From positions 1-64,000 of the forward strand of contig CAVPAM010000038.1 in assembly GCA_963701445.1 (NCBI GenBank): 64,000 nt of DNA, given 5' to 3'. Numbering within the stretch: position 1 is the stretch's first letter; each line of letters starts with the position of its first letter. A program made the translations under genes and the position numbers. The notes under the pieces are model-generated. The model had not been told where the DNA came from. It searched no databases and saw nothing but the letters and a program-made list of their open reading frames with translations. The stretch comes from CAKZLS01 sp963701445 (lineage in GTDB: Bacteria; Pseudomonadota; Alphaproteobacteria; Rhodospirillales; Defluviicoccaceae). Below, in pieces: positions 53,606 to 61,841 of this stretch.

Positions 53606-54544
53606 TCAGCCGCATCCATCGAAAAAACCGGGTCCCGCGCGTCCGCGAAGCTCCATGCCCGCGTCCCATCCGAGCGCCCGGGCATCCCGTGGCGAACCCG
53701 CGCGGGACACCCGTAGAACCTCCGAGCCGTCGGGACGGGCGACGAGGCCGGCGAGCGCCAGGCTTCCGTCGGCGGCGAAGCGGGCGAGGGCGGCGATGGG
53801 AGTGCGGCACGATCCGTCCAGCGCCTCCAGCATGGCCCGCTCCACCGTGACCGCCGTGGTCGTCGCCGGGTGGTCGAGGGCCCGGAGCCGGGCATTGACC
53901 GAATTGTCGGCGGTCCGGCACGCGAGCCCGATGGCGCCCTGGGCCACCGCCGGCAGCATCTCGTCCGTCTGCATCACCGCCGCCGCGACTTGGGCCATGC
54001 CGAGGCGGTTCAGCCCGGCCATGGCCAGCAGCGTCGCGTCCACCTCGCCCGCGTCCACCTTGGCGAGGCGGGTCTGGACGTTGCCGCGCAGCGGCACCAC
54101 CCGCAGATCGGGACGGCGGTGGAGAACCTGCGCCATGCGCCGCAGCGACGCGGTCCCGACCACCGATCCCGGCGCGAGGCCGTCCAAGGTGGAACCCGGA
54201 CGGCCGATCCAGGCGTCGCGCGGGTCCTCGCGCGGCAGCATGCAGGCCAGCGCGATGCCCTCCGGCAGCCACGTGGGCAGGTCCTTCATGGAATGCACGG
54301 CAAGATCGATCCGGCCCGCCAGCAGCGCCTCGTCGATCTCCTTGGTGAACAGGCCCTTGCCGCCGATATCGGCGAGCGTCCGGTCGAGGAAGGTGTCGCC
54401 GGACGTCTTGATGATCACCGTTTCGATGGCACCCGCCACGCCCAATTCCGGAAAGGCATCGGAGAGCCGCCGGGCAACCTCTCCGGCCTGGGCCAGGGCC
54501 AGGGGGCTTCCGCGGGTGCCGATGCGCAAGAGGGGCGAGGCCAT
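53606..54544 (-). CDS. hemC: Hydroxymethylbilane synthase
   Basis: A 312-residue porphobilinogen deaminase that builds the linear tetrapyrrole. Motifs: LRIGTRGSPLALAQAGEVAR, GGKGLFTKEIDEALLAGRID, AVHSMKDLPTWLPEGIALA, LRGNVQTRLAKVDAGEVDAT, and the dipyrromethane-binding Cys in LDGSCRTPIAALARF. The Met at 54544 is the family start. It is divergent from tsaD, a conserved arrangement. Confidence 0.95.
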   Translation of the reverse strand: MASPLLRIGTRGSPLALAQAGEVARRLSDAFPELGVAGAIETVIIKTSGDTFLDRTLADIGGKGLFTKEIDEALLAGRIDLAVHSMKDLPTWLPEGIALACMLPREDPRDAWIGRPGSTLDGLAPGSVVGTASLRRMAQVLHRRPDLRVVPLRGNVQTRLAKVDAGEVDATLLAMAGLNRLGMAQVAAAVMQTDEMLPAVAQGAIGLACRTADNSVNARLRALDHPATTTAVTVERAMLEALDGSCRTPIAALARFAADGSLALAGLVARPDGSEVLRVSRAGSPRDARALGWDAGMELRGRAGPGFFDGCG

Positions 54545-54625
54545 GGAGTTCCCTGTCCGATGAAATTGGCGTTGCGAGACCCCCGAGAGTAAGGTGCCTT
54601 TGGCGTACACTTAAGGACTTTTTCC

Positions 54626-55684
54626 ATGATCGTGCTCGGGATCGAAACCAGTTGCGACGAAACGGCGGCCGCGGTGGTCGCCGGCGACCGGCGGATTCTG
54701 TCCGATCGCATCCTGTCGCAGTTGGACGATCACCGGCCGTTCGGCGGCGTGGTTCCGGAAATCGCCGCCCGCGCCCACCTCGAATACCTTGACGGGCTGA
54801 TCGCCGAGGCCATGGACGAGGCCGGCGTGGCGTTCGAGGATCTGGACGGCGTCGCCGCCACCGGCGGGCCGGGGCTGATCGGCGGCGTCATCGTCGGGGT
54901 GATGACCGCCAAGGCCATCGCCCTGGTTCACGACGTGCCGTTCCTCGCCGTCAACCACCTGGAGGGGCACGCGCTGACCGCGCGGCTGACCGATGACGTG
55001 CCGTTCCCCTTCCTGCTTTTGCTTGTCTCGGGTGGCCATTGCCAGCTTCTGACGGTGGAGGGCGTCGGCGCGTACACGCGGCTCGGCACCACCGTCGACG
55101 ACGCCCTGGGCGAGGCCTTCGACAAGGTCGCCAAGATGCTGGATCTCGGCTATCCCGGCGGACCGCTAGTGGAGCGGGCCGCCAGGGACGGCGATCCGGC
55201 CCGTTTCGCCCTGCCGCGACCCATGAAGGGGCGGCCCGGCTGCCACTTCTCCTTTTCCGGCCTGAAAACGGCGGTCAAGCATGTCATCGCCGCCCTGCCC
55301 GACGGTGGCCAGCGTCCGTCCGACGTGGCCGATGTGTGCGCGTCGTTCCAAGCGGCGGCGGCGGACGCGCTGGTGGACCGCACCCGCAACGCGATCGGCG
55401 CGTTCAGGGCCCGGTATCCCGGCGAGAACAACCTGGTCGTCGCCGGCGGCGTGGCCGCGAACGGCACGCTGCGCGCCCGTCTCGCCGAATTGGCCGAACG
55501 CGAGGGCATGCGGTTGATGGCGCCGCCGCTCGCCCTCTGCACGGACAACGGCGCGATGATCGCCTGGGCCGGCATCGAGCGCCTCCGCCTCGGTCTTACC
55601 GACCCCCTCGACTTCCGCCCGCGCCCCCGCTGGCCTCTCGACCCCGAAGCTCCTCCGGCGGCGTTCGCCGGCGTCAAGGCGTGA
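54626..55684 (+). CDS. tsaD: tRNA N6-threonylcarbamoyladenosine synthase subunit TsaD
   Basis: A 352-residue Kae1/TsaD protein that makes t6A at position 37 of ANN-decoding tRNAs. Motifs: MIVLGIETSCDETAAAVVAG, metal-binding His in AVNHLEGHALTARL, LLVSGGHCQLL, the GEAFDKVAKMLDLGYPGGPL region, FSFSGLKTAVKHV and VVAGGVAANGTLRARL. Full length. It is followed by a decayed DUF4160/DUF2442 pair and then gpsA. Confidence 0.95.
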   Translation: MIVLGIETSCDETAAAVVAGDRRILSDRILSQLDDHRPFGGVVPEIAARAHLEYLDGLIAEAMDEAGVAFEDLDGVAATGGPGLIGGVIVGVMTAKAIALVHDVPFLAVNHLEGHALTARLTDDVPFPFLLLLVSGGHCQLLTVEGVGAYTRLGTTVDDALGEAFDKVAKMLDLGYPGGPLVERAARDGDPARFALPRPMKGRPGCHFSFSGLKTAVKHVIAALPDGGQRPSDVADVCASFQAAAADALVDRTRNAIGAFRARYPGENNLVVAGGVAANGTLRARLAELAEREGMRLMAPPLALCTDNGAMIAWAGIERLRLGLTDPLDFRPRPRWPLDPEAPPAAFAGVKA

Positions 55685-55694
55685 CCGACGCCCG

Positions 55695-55808
55695 AGAAAA
55701 TTGGATTTTTTTTCGCCGAAGGAACTCGGAGATCTCACGGCGGTGATCAGGGAGCGGCAAAACGATCTCCTGGAGGCATGGAATGGGTATTTTGGCGCCA
55801 AGCGCTGA
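55695..55808 (+). pseudogene. C-terminal remnant of a DUF4160 gene
   Basis: One frame reads FFSPKELGDLTAVIRERQ and then LLEAWNGYFGAKR with a stop at 55806-55808, the typical C-terminus of DUF4160 proteins. No start and no N-terminal domain are present; upstream is the tsaD 3' end. It overlaps the DUF2442 start, as in intact DUF4160-DUF2442 pairs. Confidence 0.65.
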
Positions 55809-56046
55809 CGAACGGGTGAAGAACGTCCAGGTCGACGCCGAGACGCTGAGAGTGGATCTGAAGGACGGCCGCACGATCACGGTACCGCCGGCTTGGTACC
55901 CCCGTCTGATGTCCGCCACACCATAGCAACGTCGGCGTTGGGAAATCCGCGGCGGCGGGCTGGGCATTCACTGGCCCGACGTGGACGAAGACTTGATCAC
56001 CGAGGGGCTATTGCGTGGCGCTCCCGCGCCCAGTGTCCACTCCTAG
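55784..56046 (+). pseudogene. DUF2442 gene with in-frame TAG stop
   Basis: The frame starts MGILAPSADERVKNVQVDAE and continues DLKDGRTITVPPAWYPRLMS, the DUF2442 core. After ATP there is a TAG at about 55924-55926, and the same frame continues QRRRWEIRGGGLGIHWPDVD and ITEGLLRGAPAPSVHS to a stop at 56044. Relatives have a sense codon (Glu) at this position. So a nonsense change splits the protein. Partner of the DUF4160 remnant. Confidence 0.72.
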
Positions 56047-56103
56047 CGGAATACGTCTCCGAGCGCCCTTGCCGCCGCCCCTCTTCATCGGCATAACGGA
56101 GTG

Positions 56104-57102
56104 ATGGAGCGGATCGGAATCATTGGCGCGGGGGCTTGGGGCACGGCCCTGGCGATCACCGCCAGGCGGGCGGGCCGCCGGGTCGTCATCCAGGCCCGCG
56201 AGTCCGCCGTGGTCGGGGCGATCAACCGCGACCACGAGAACCCCGCGTTTCTTCCGGGCGTCGGCCTCGACCCCGAAATCCGCGCGACCGCCGATCCCGC
56301 CGAGGCCGCCGACGCCGACGCGGTTCTGCTCACCGTGCCCGCTCAATACCTGCGCGGCGTGGCCGGCCAGGCCGCGGCGGGATGGAAAGCGGGCGTGCCC
56401 GCCATCGTTTGCGCCAAGGGCATCGAGGAGGCCACCTGCGCGCTGATGCACGAGGTGGTGAGCGAAGCCGTGCCGGACGCGGTGGTGGCGGTGCTGTCCG
56501 GACCCAGTTTCGCCGCCGAGGTGGCCCGCGACTTGCCAACGGCCGTAACCTTCGCCTGCGCCGACCCGGCCATGCGGGAAACGGTGCCGGCGGCGCTCGG
56601 AACTCGACGGTTCCGGATCTATTCGTCCGAGGACGTGGTCGGCGCCGAGGTGGGCGGCGCGGTCAAGAACGTGCTCGCCATCGCGTGCGGTATCGTCGAG
56701 GGCCGTGGCATGGGCGACAACGCGCGGGCGGCGCTGATCACCCGGGGCCTCGCGGAGATCGCCAGGCTGGCGGCGGCCAAGGGCGCGCGGCCCGAAACGC
56801 TGATGGGGCTGTCCGGCATGGGCGATCTCGTGCTCACCTGCAACAACATGCAGTCGCGGAATTTCTCGCTTGGAGTCCAGCTTGGCCGTGGCGAGGCGTT
56901 GGCGGATATCCTCGCGGGCCGGACGGCGGTCACCGAAGGCGTGTTTTCCGCCGCGTCGGTGACCGAACTCGCCCGTCGGCTCGGCGTCGACATGCCCATC
57001 TGCGCCGCCGTCGACGCGGTGCTCAACGCCGGCGCCGACCTGGACACGGCGATCGCCGGATTGCTGTCGCGGCCGTTCAAGGCCGAGACGTCCGATCAAT
57101 GA
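56104..57102 (+). CDS. gpsA: NAD(P)-dependent glycerol-3-phosphate dehydrogenase
   Basis: A 332-residue GpsA, which reduces dihydroxyacetone phosphate to sn-glycerol-3-phosphate for phospholipids. Motifs: the NAD loop GIIGAGAWGTALAITARRAG, VCAKGIEEATCALMHEV, LSGPSFAAEVARDLPTAVTF, GGAVKNVLAIACGIVEGRGM with the catalytic Lys, and LMGLSGMGDLVLTC. The ATG at 56104 is used rather than the GTG just before it. Conserved neighbour of tsaD. Confidence 0.95.
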   Translation: MERIGIIGAGAWGTALAITARRAGRRVVIQARESAVVGAINRDHENPAFLPGVGLDPEIRATADPAEAADADAVLLTVPAQYLRGVAGQAAAGWKAGVPAIVCAKGIEEATCALMHEVVSEAVPDAVVAVLSGPSFAAEVARDLPTAVTFACADPAMRETVPAALGTRRFRIYSSEDVVGAEVGGAVKNVLAIACGIVEGRGMGDNARAALITRGLAEIARLAAAKGARPETLMGLSGMGDLVLTCNNMQSRNFSLGVQLGRGEALADILAGRTAVTEGVFSAASVTELARRLGVDMPICAAVDAVLNAGADLDTAIAGLLSRPFKAETSDQ

Positions 57103-57130
57103 CCTGACCACAACCCTAGAGGAGTTGATC

Positions 57131-57415
57131 ATGTACTTCATGTTTTTCTGCAGCGACAAACCGGGACACGAACAACTCCGGCTCGATACGCGCCAGGCCC
57201 ATCTCGACTACCTCGGCGCCTACAAGGACAGGGCGGTGGCGGTCGGCCCCACCCTTACGGACGATGGCCAGCACATGAACGGCAGCCTTCTGGTCCTCGA
57301 CCTCGCCGACCGCAAGGAAGCCGAGGATTTCGCCGCCAACGACCCGTACGCCAAGGCGGGCCTGTTCGAAAGCGTCACCATCCGGGCCTGGAAGAAGGTC
57401 ATTCCCGCGGACTGA
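57131..57415 (+). CDS. YciI-like protein
   Basis: A 94-residue protein of the YciI family with the ferredoxin-like fold: MYFMFFCSDKPGHEQLRLDT, HLDYLGAYKDRAVAVGPTLT, SLLVLDLADRKEAEDFAAND, then AKAGLFESVTIRAWKKV. The conserved His-Asp pair of the family is in RQAHLDYL and ANDPYAKAG. Enzymatic role unknown. GGAG lies six bases before the ATG at 57131. It follows gpsA by 28 bases, an arrangement common in alphaproteobacteria. Confidence 0.88.
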   Translation: MYFMFFCSDKPGHEQLRLDTRQAHLDYLGAYKDRAVAVGPTLTDDGQHMNGSLLVLDLADRKEAEDFAANDPYAKAGLFESVTIRAWKKVIPAD

Positions 57416-57567
57416 GCCTGTTGTCGACCGCCAATAATAGTCTTGAGAAATAATTGCGTTGGGTGAATGATAAATACTCTCATGATCGGGCGCGTGCGGT
57501 TTTCGCGTCCGGTGCCTGGAACACGGCGGGGTCACGTCTCGAGAAGGATGGACCAAGGGGGGTAACG

Positions 57568-58461
57568 ATGCGGCAATCGGCACGTTTTCAGCTGGGGGCC
57601 TTGGTTCTGGCTGCCGCGCTGCTGCTTCAGGCGTGCGCCAGCGCCCAGCGGGTGAATCAGGCCTCGGACGTGGCCAGGGAGGGCGTGGAACTTACCACGG
57701 TTCTGCCGGGATTCTATGACGCCTACTATCGATCGGCCATTCGGGCGGACAGTGTCACTCTCGAGCTGGTCCGCCGGGGCGGTGGCATGCCGCCGGAGAT
57801 GCTGCGCGAGCAGTTGGAGCAGTCCAACACCGATCTCCTGCAGACCGCTGCCCTTCTCCAGGGCATGAAGGAGCATGTGGCTCTCCTCCGCGAGTATTTT
57901 CAAACCATCGGCAAACTGACCGACAGGAACGTGGGCGAGGATCTCGGTTCGGCGACCAACGATCTCGTCGACGGCATGGCCGCCGTCCGCGCCGAGCTTC
58001 CCGACCGGAACGCCCTGGATATCCCGTTGGATAAAGCCGCGAAACCGGCGGGCAATTTCGTCGTCGTGGCTCTGAAGAGCCGCGCTCTGCGGGAGGAGCT
58101 CGAGGCGCACGGGGCGGCCATCGACGCGGAACTGGCGGCGCAGGAGACGGTCCTGAGGGCCCTGGCCGAGAGCATGGCCAGCAATCAGGAGGCATGGGTC
58201 ACCGCGGGTCTGAAGGCGCCCCTGTTCGAGAGTTATGAAAGCAGTAAGGGGGCGCTCCCCGAGGGATGGGTGAACAGGCGCGTCGAATTTCTCACTCAGC
58301 CGGCCAAGATCGAGACGGCGATGCAGGCGGAGAAGGCCATGGCGGAGTTGCGTCTCGCGTGGCGGCAACTGGCCGGCGGAGGTCCGGAGGCCACCACCTT
58401 GATCCGTCTGCAGAATCGCATCGACGCCACTCAGCAATTGGTCGCGGCACTCGCGAGGTAG
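57568..58461 (+). CDS. Hypothetical lipoprotein, helical
   Basis: A 297-residue protein with a lipoprotein signal (LGALVLAAALLLQAC, Cys about residue 23). The rest is helix-rich with many Glu/Ala/Leu: YDAYYRSAIRADSVTLELVR, REQLEQSNTDLLQTAALLQG, LREELEAHGAAIDAELAAQE and KAMAELRLAWRQLAGGGPEA. I recognise no family. The helical pattern suggests a periplasmic coiled-coil or membrane-associated protein. AAGGGGGG precedes the ATG. The cytoplasmic coiled-coil gene at 58493 follows after 31 bases and looks like its partner. Confidence 0.62.
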   Translation: MRQSARFQLGALVLAAALLLQACASAQRVNQASDVAREGVELTTVLPGFYDAYYRSAIRADSVTLELVRRGGGMPPEMLREQLEQSNTDLLQTAALLQGMKEHVALLREYFQTIGKLTDRNVGEDLGSATNDLVDGMAAVRAELPDRNALDIPLDKAAKPAGNFVVVALKSRALREELEAHGAAIDAELAAQETVLRALAESMASNQEAWVTAGLKAPLFESYESSKGALPEGWVNRRVEFLTQPAKIETAMQAEKAMAELRLAWRQLAGGGPEATTLIRLQNRIDATQQLVAALAR

Positions 58462-58492
58462 CCGCGCGGCGGCGGAAAAACGGGGAAATATC

Positions 58493-58852
58493 ATGGCTGC
58501 GAACGTCAAGGAAGATGGCAAGGAGCTCAAGGATCTCACCATCAGGGAACTTCGGACGACGCGTAACGATATGCTTCGCCGGGAAAACTGGATGGCGGCG
58601 AGCGAAGCCGGGGTGCCGGCGTTCCGGAGTTACGTGCGGACCCTCAACGACATTCAGAGCGCGATCCGCGATCTGGAAAAAGCGCAGTTGAAGAAGGCAC
58701 TTCAGGAGATGAAATCGCTGGAGAGCGATTTGCGCGCCGGGATCAAGGATTTGAAGGAGGCGCGCCAGCGAATCCAGCGGACGGAGGATTTCGTCGCCGC
58801 CACCGGCAAGGTCCTCGACCTGGTGGCGAAGGCGGTGAAGGCGGTCGTCTGA
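58493..58852 (+). CDS. Hypothetical coiled-coil protein
   Basis: A 119-residue, charged and almost all-helical protein: DGKELKDLTIRELRTTRNDM, VRTLNDIQSAIRDLEKAQLK, LQEMKSLESDLRAGIKDLKE. It has no signal peptide or membrane helix. The C-terminal AATGKVLDLVAKAVKAVV is amphipathic and could touch a membrane. It is downstream of the helical lipoprotein gene and likely cotranscribed. Unknown family. Confidence 0.6.
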   Translation: MAANVKEDGKELKDLTIRELRTTRNDMLRRENWMAASEAGVPAFRSYVRTLNDIQSAIRDLEKAQLKKALQEMKSLESDLRAGIKDLKEARQRIQRTEDFVAATGKVLDLVAKAVKAVV

Positions 58853-58883
58853 ACGGCCATTCAACGGGCGGCGGAAAACACGA

Positions 58884-59297
58884 ATGGCTTACTGGTTGGT
58901 AAAATCCGAACCGGGCACGTGGTCGTGGGACCAGCACGTGAAGGCGGGGGTCGAGGGCTGGGACGGCGTGCGCAACCATCAGGCCTGCAACAACATGAAG
59001 GCGATGAAGATCGGGGACCGGGCGTTCTTCTATCATTCGGGCGGCGAACGGGCGGTGGTCGGGATCGTGGAAGTGACCCGGGAGTATTATCCCGACCCCA
59101 CCGATGCGTCCGGCCGTTTCGGGATGGTGGATTTCAAGGCGCTGGAGCCGTTGCCGAAGCCGGTATCGCTGTCCGAGATCAAGGCCGACGGCCGGCTGGA
59201 CAACATCGCCCTCGTCCGCCAGTCGCGGCTGTCGGTCATGCCGCTGGACGACGACGCCTGGCGGATCATCGCCGAAATGGGTGACGCCGCGTCGTGA
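58884..59297 (+). CDS. EVE-domain protein
   Basis: A 137-residue EVE (PUA-like) domain protein: MAYWLVKSEPGTWSWDQHVK, GVRNHQACNNMKAMKIGDRA, FFYHSGGERAVVGIVEVTRE, MVDFKALEPLPKPVSLSEIK. EVE domains bind modified bases in nucleic acid. The family is common next to YciI and gpsA genes in alphaproteobacteria. Its stop overlaps the Rieske gene's start by four bases. Confidence 0.9.
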   Translation: MAYWLVKSEPGTWSWDQHVKAGVEGWDGVRNHQACNNMKAMKIGDRAFFYHSGGERAVVGIVEVTREYYPDPTDASGRFGMVDFKALEPLPKPVSLSEIKADGRLDNIALVRQSRLSVMPLDDDAWRIIAEMGDAAS

Positions 59298-59629
59298 AGG
59301 GAACGCCGCTGGGCCGCGTCGACGACATCGCCGACGGTGGATCGGCCGGCTGGAATATCGATGCGCCCGGTGGCCGGCGGTTCTATCTCGCCGTTCGCCG
59401 GGGCCAGGACGTTCATGTCTACGTCAACTCCTGCCCGCACCTCGGCTCGCCCCTGGATTTCACGCCGGGGCGGTTTCTCAATCCGGAGAAGACCCATATC
59501 CTTTGCGCCACCCACGGAGCCCTGTTTCGTATCGAGGATGGCTACTGCGTATCGGGGCCCTGCGCCGGGAAAAGCCTCCGCGCGGCACCGTTCCACCTTC
59601 GCGATGGCGTCATCCTTCTGTCGGATTGA
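59294..59629 (+). CDS. Rieske [2Fe-2S] protein
   Basis: A 111-residue Rieske domain. The cluster ligands are in SCPHLGSPLDFTPG (Cys-x-His) and ILCATHGALFRIEDG (Cys-x2-His). There is no signal peptide, so it is cytoplasmic, like small ferredoxin-type Rieske proteins that feed oxygenases or nitrite reductases. It overlaps the EVE gene by four bases (ATGA/GTGA type) and is probably cotranscribed. Electron partner unknown. Confidence 0.9.
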   Translation: MKGTPLGRVDDIADGGSAGWNIDAPGGRRFYLAVRRGQDVHVYVNSCPHLGSPLDFTPGRFLNPEKTHILCATHGALFRIEDGYCVSGPCAGKSLRAAPFHLRDGVILLSD

Positions 59630-59666
59630 CTCTCCCGCCGGACTCTGTGCAAATCAACCGGCCCAC

Positions 59667-59694
59667 TTGTATCTTGCTGGATTTTCGAGATAAT
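59667..59694 (+). promoter_or_regulatory. Candidate promoter of acs
   Basis: TTGTAT (59667-59672) and GATAAT (59689-59694) with a 16-base spacer lie about 120 bases upstream of the acs start, after the Rieske stop. Confidence 0.4.
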
Positions 59695-59816
59695 CGCGGC
59701 AACGTTTAATTGGTAAGCGAGCAACCGATTTATTTAGGTCATAACGGTGTGGCGCCCGCCATCTGGGCATCAACAAGAAGTCGCTAACCTAATCCTAGGG
59801 GAGGAGAAGAACGATC

Positions 59817-61757
59817 ATGACGGAAGAGCACGTGTATCCGGTTCCCGAGGCCATCGCTAAGTCGGCCTGGTGCGACAACGACAAGTACCTGGAGATGTAC
59901 AAGCGGTCCGTGGACGATCCGGAGGGTTTCTGGAGCGAACAGGGCAAGCGCATCGACTGGATGAAGCCGTACAACAAGGTTAAGAACGTCAGCTTTCAAG
60001 CGCCGGACGTTCAAATCAAGTGGTTCGAGGACGGAACGCTGAATGCGTCCGCCAACTGCCTGGATCGGCATCTGGCCACCCGCGGCGACCAGACCGCCCT
60101 GCTTTGGGAAGGCGACGACCCGAAAGACAGCAAGGCGATCACCTACAAGGAATTGCACGAGCAGGTCTGCAAGCTCGCCAACAGCATGAAATCGCTCGGG
60201 ATCAAGAAGGGCGACCGGGTCACCCTCTATCTGCCGATGATCCCGGAACTCGCCATTTCCGTGCTCGCGTGCGCGCGGATCGGCGCCATCCACTCGGTGG
60301 TGTTCGGCGGCTTTTCGCCGGATTCGCTGAGCGGGCGTATTCAGGATTGCGACTCGAACCTGGTCATCACCTCGGATGAAGGCGTACGCGGCGGCAAGCC
60401 GATCCCGCTCAAGGCCAACACCGACGCGGCCCTCAAGTCCTGCCCCACGGTGAAAAATTGCATCGTGGTCAAGCGGACGGGCGGCGCCATCGAATGGACC
60501 GAGGGTCGCGACATCTGGTACGAGGATCTGATGGCGAAGGCCTCGGCCGACTGTCCGCCCGAGGAGATGAACGCCGAGGATCCCCTGTTCATCCTTTACA
60601 CCTCCGGTTCCACCGGCAAGCCCAAGGGCGTCCTGCACACCACCGGCGGGTACATGGTCTATGCGTCCATGACCCACCAGTACGTGTTCGACTACAAGGA
60701 TGGCGATATCTACTGGTGCACCGCCGACATCGGCTGGGTGACCGGACACAGCTACATCGTTTACGGGCCGCTCGCCAACGGCGCCATCTCGGTGATGTTC
60801 GAGGGCGTGCCCAACTATCCCAGCGCCTCGCGCTTCTGGGAAGTGGTCGACAAGCACAATGTCAATATCTTCTACACGGCACCCACGGCCATCCGCGCGC
60901 TGATGCGCGAGGGCGAGGGACCGGTGAAGAAGACCAGCCGCAAGTCGCTGCGCATTCTCGGCACGGTTGGCGAGCCGATCAATCCGGAGGCCTGGAACTG
61001 GTACCACAACGTCATCGGCGAAGGGCGCTGTCCCATCGTCGATACGTGGTGGCAGACCGAAACCGGGGGCATCCTCATCACCCCGTTGCCGGGGGCGACG
61101 GCGCTCAAGCCCGGCTCGGCGACCCGGCCGTTCTTCGGGGTTCGGCCCGAAATCGTCGATGCCGACGGCAAGTCCATGGACGGCGCGTGCTCGGGCAACC
61201 TGTGCATCGTCGACGCATGGCCGGGAATGATGCGCTCGCTGTATCGGGACCACGACCGGTTCGTGCAGGCGTACTTCTCCACCTACGCCGGTAAGTACTT
61301 CACCGGCGACGGCTGCCGCCGCGACGAGGACGGCTACTACTGGATCACCGGCCGGGTCGATGACGTCATCAACGTTTCCGGTCACCGCATGGGCACCGCC
61401 GAGGTGGAAAGCGCCCTGGTGGCCCACCCCAAGGTGGCCGAGGCCGCCGTTGTCGGCTGTCCGCACGACCTCAAGGGGCAGGGCATCTACGCCTATGTGA
61501 CGCTCAACGCCGGCGAGGTGCCGACGGAGGATCTACGCAAGGAACTGGTCAAGTGGGTGCGGACGGAAATCGGTCCGATCGCCTCGCCCGATTTTATCCA
61601 GTGGGCGCCGGGCCTGCCGAAAACCCGGTCCGGCAAGATCATGCGTCGGATTTTGCGCAAGATCGCCGAGAACGATTACGCCGCGCTTGGCGACACCTCC
61701 ACGTTGGCCGATCCCAGCGTGGTCGACGATCTGGTGGACAACCGCCAAAACCGCTAA
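59817..61757 (+). CDS. acs: Acetyl-CoA synthetase
   Basis: A 646-residue AMP-forming acetyl-CoA synthetase. Motifs: LARIGAIHSVVFGGFSPDSL, the P-loop FILYTSGSTGKPKGVLHTTG, DTWWQTETGGILITPLPGA, YFTGDGCRRDEDGYYWITGR, DDVINVSGHRMGTAEVESAL, and the Lys that is acetylated in relatives within PKTRSGKIMRRILRKIA. It activates acetate for the TCA and related cycles. Full length. GGGGAGGAG lies before the ATG, and a strong terminator follows. Confidence 0.96.
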   Translation: MTEEHVYPVPEAIAKSAWCDNDKYLEMYKRSVDDPEGFWSEQGKRIDWMKPYNKVKNVSFQAPDVQIKWFEDGTLNASANCLDRHLATRGDQTALLWEGDDPKDSKAITYKELHEQVCKLANSMKSLGIKKGDRVTLYLPMIPELAISVLACARIGAIHSVVFGGFSPDSLSGRIQDCDSNLVITSDEGVRGGKPIPLKANTDAALKSCPTVKNCIVVKRTGGAIEWTEGRDIWYEDLMAKASADCPPEEMNAEDPLFILYTSGSTGKPKGVLHTTGGYMVYASMTHQYVFDYKDGDIYWCTADIGWVTGHSYIVYGPLANGAISVMFEGVPNYPSASRFWEVVDKHNVNIFYTAPTAIRALMREGEGPVKKTSRKSLRILGTVGEPINPEAWNWYHNVIGEGRCPIVDTWWQTETGGILITPLPGATALKPGSATRPFFGVRPEIVDADGKSMDGACSGNLCIVDAWPGMMRSLYRDHDRFVQAYFSTYAGKYFTGDGCRRDEDGYYWITGRVDDVINVSGHRMGTAEVESALVAHPKVAEAAVVGCPHDLKGQGIYAYVTLNAGEVPTEDLRKELVKWVRTEIGPIASPDFIQWAPGLPKTRSGKIMRRILRKIAENDYAALGDTSTLADPSVVDDLVDNRQNR

Positions 61758-61792
61758 CGCGACCGCTGACGCGTTCCGTTCGTCGGAAAGAG

Positions 61793-61822
61793 AGACGGGG
61801 CCCAAAAGGCCCCGTCTTTTTT
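61793..61822. terminator. Terminator after acs, shared with the TPR gene
   Basis: Perfect arms agacggggcc and ggccccgtct around caaaa, then a T-run of six. It lies 36 bases past the acs stop and 20 bases before the end of the convergent TPR gene, so it may act both ways. Confidence 0.88.
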
Positions 61823-61841
61823 GGCTTCGCGCGGCCGGGGA

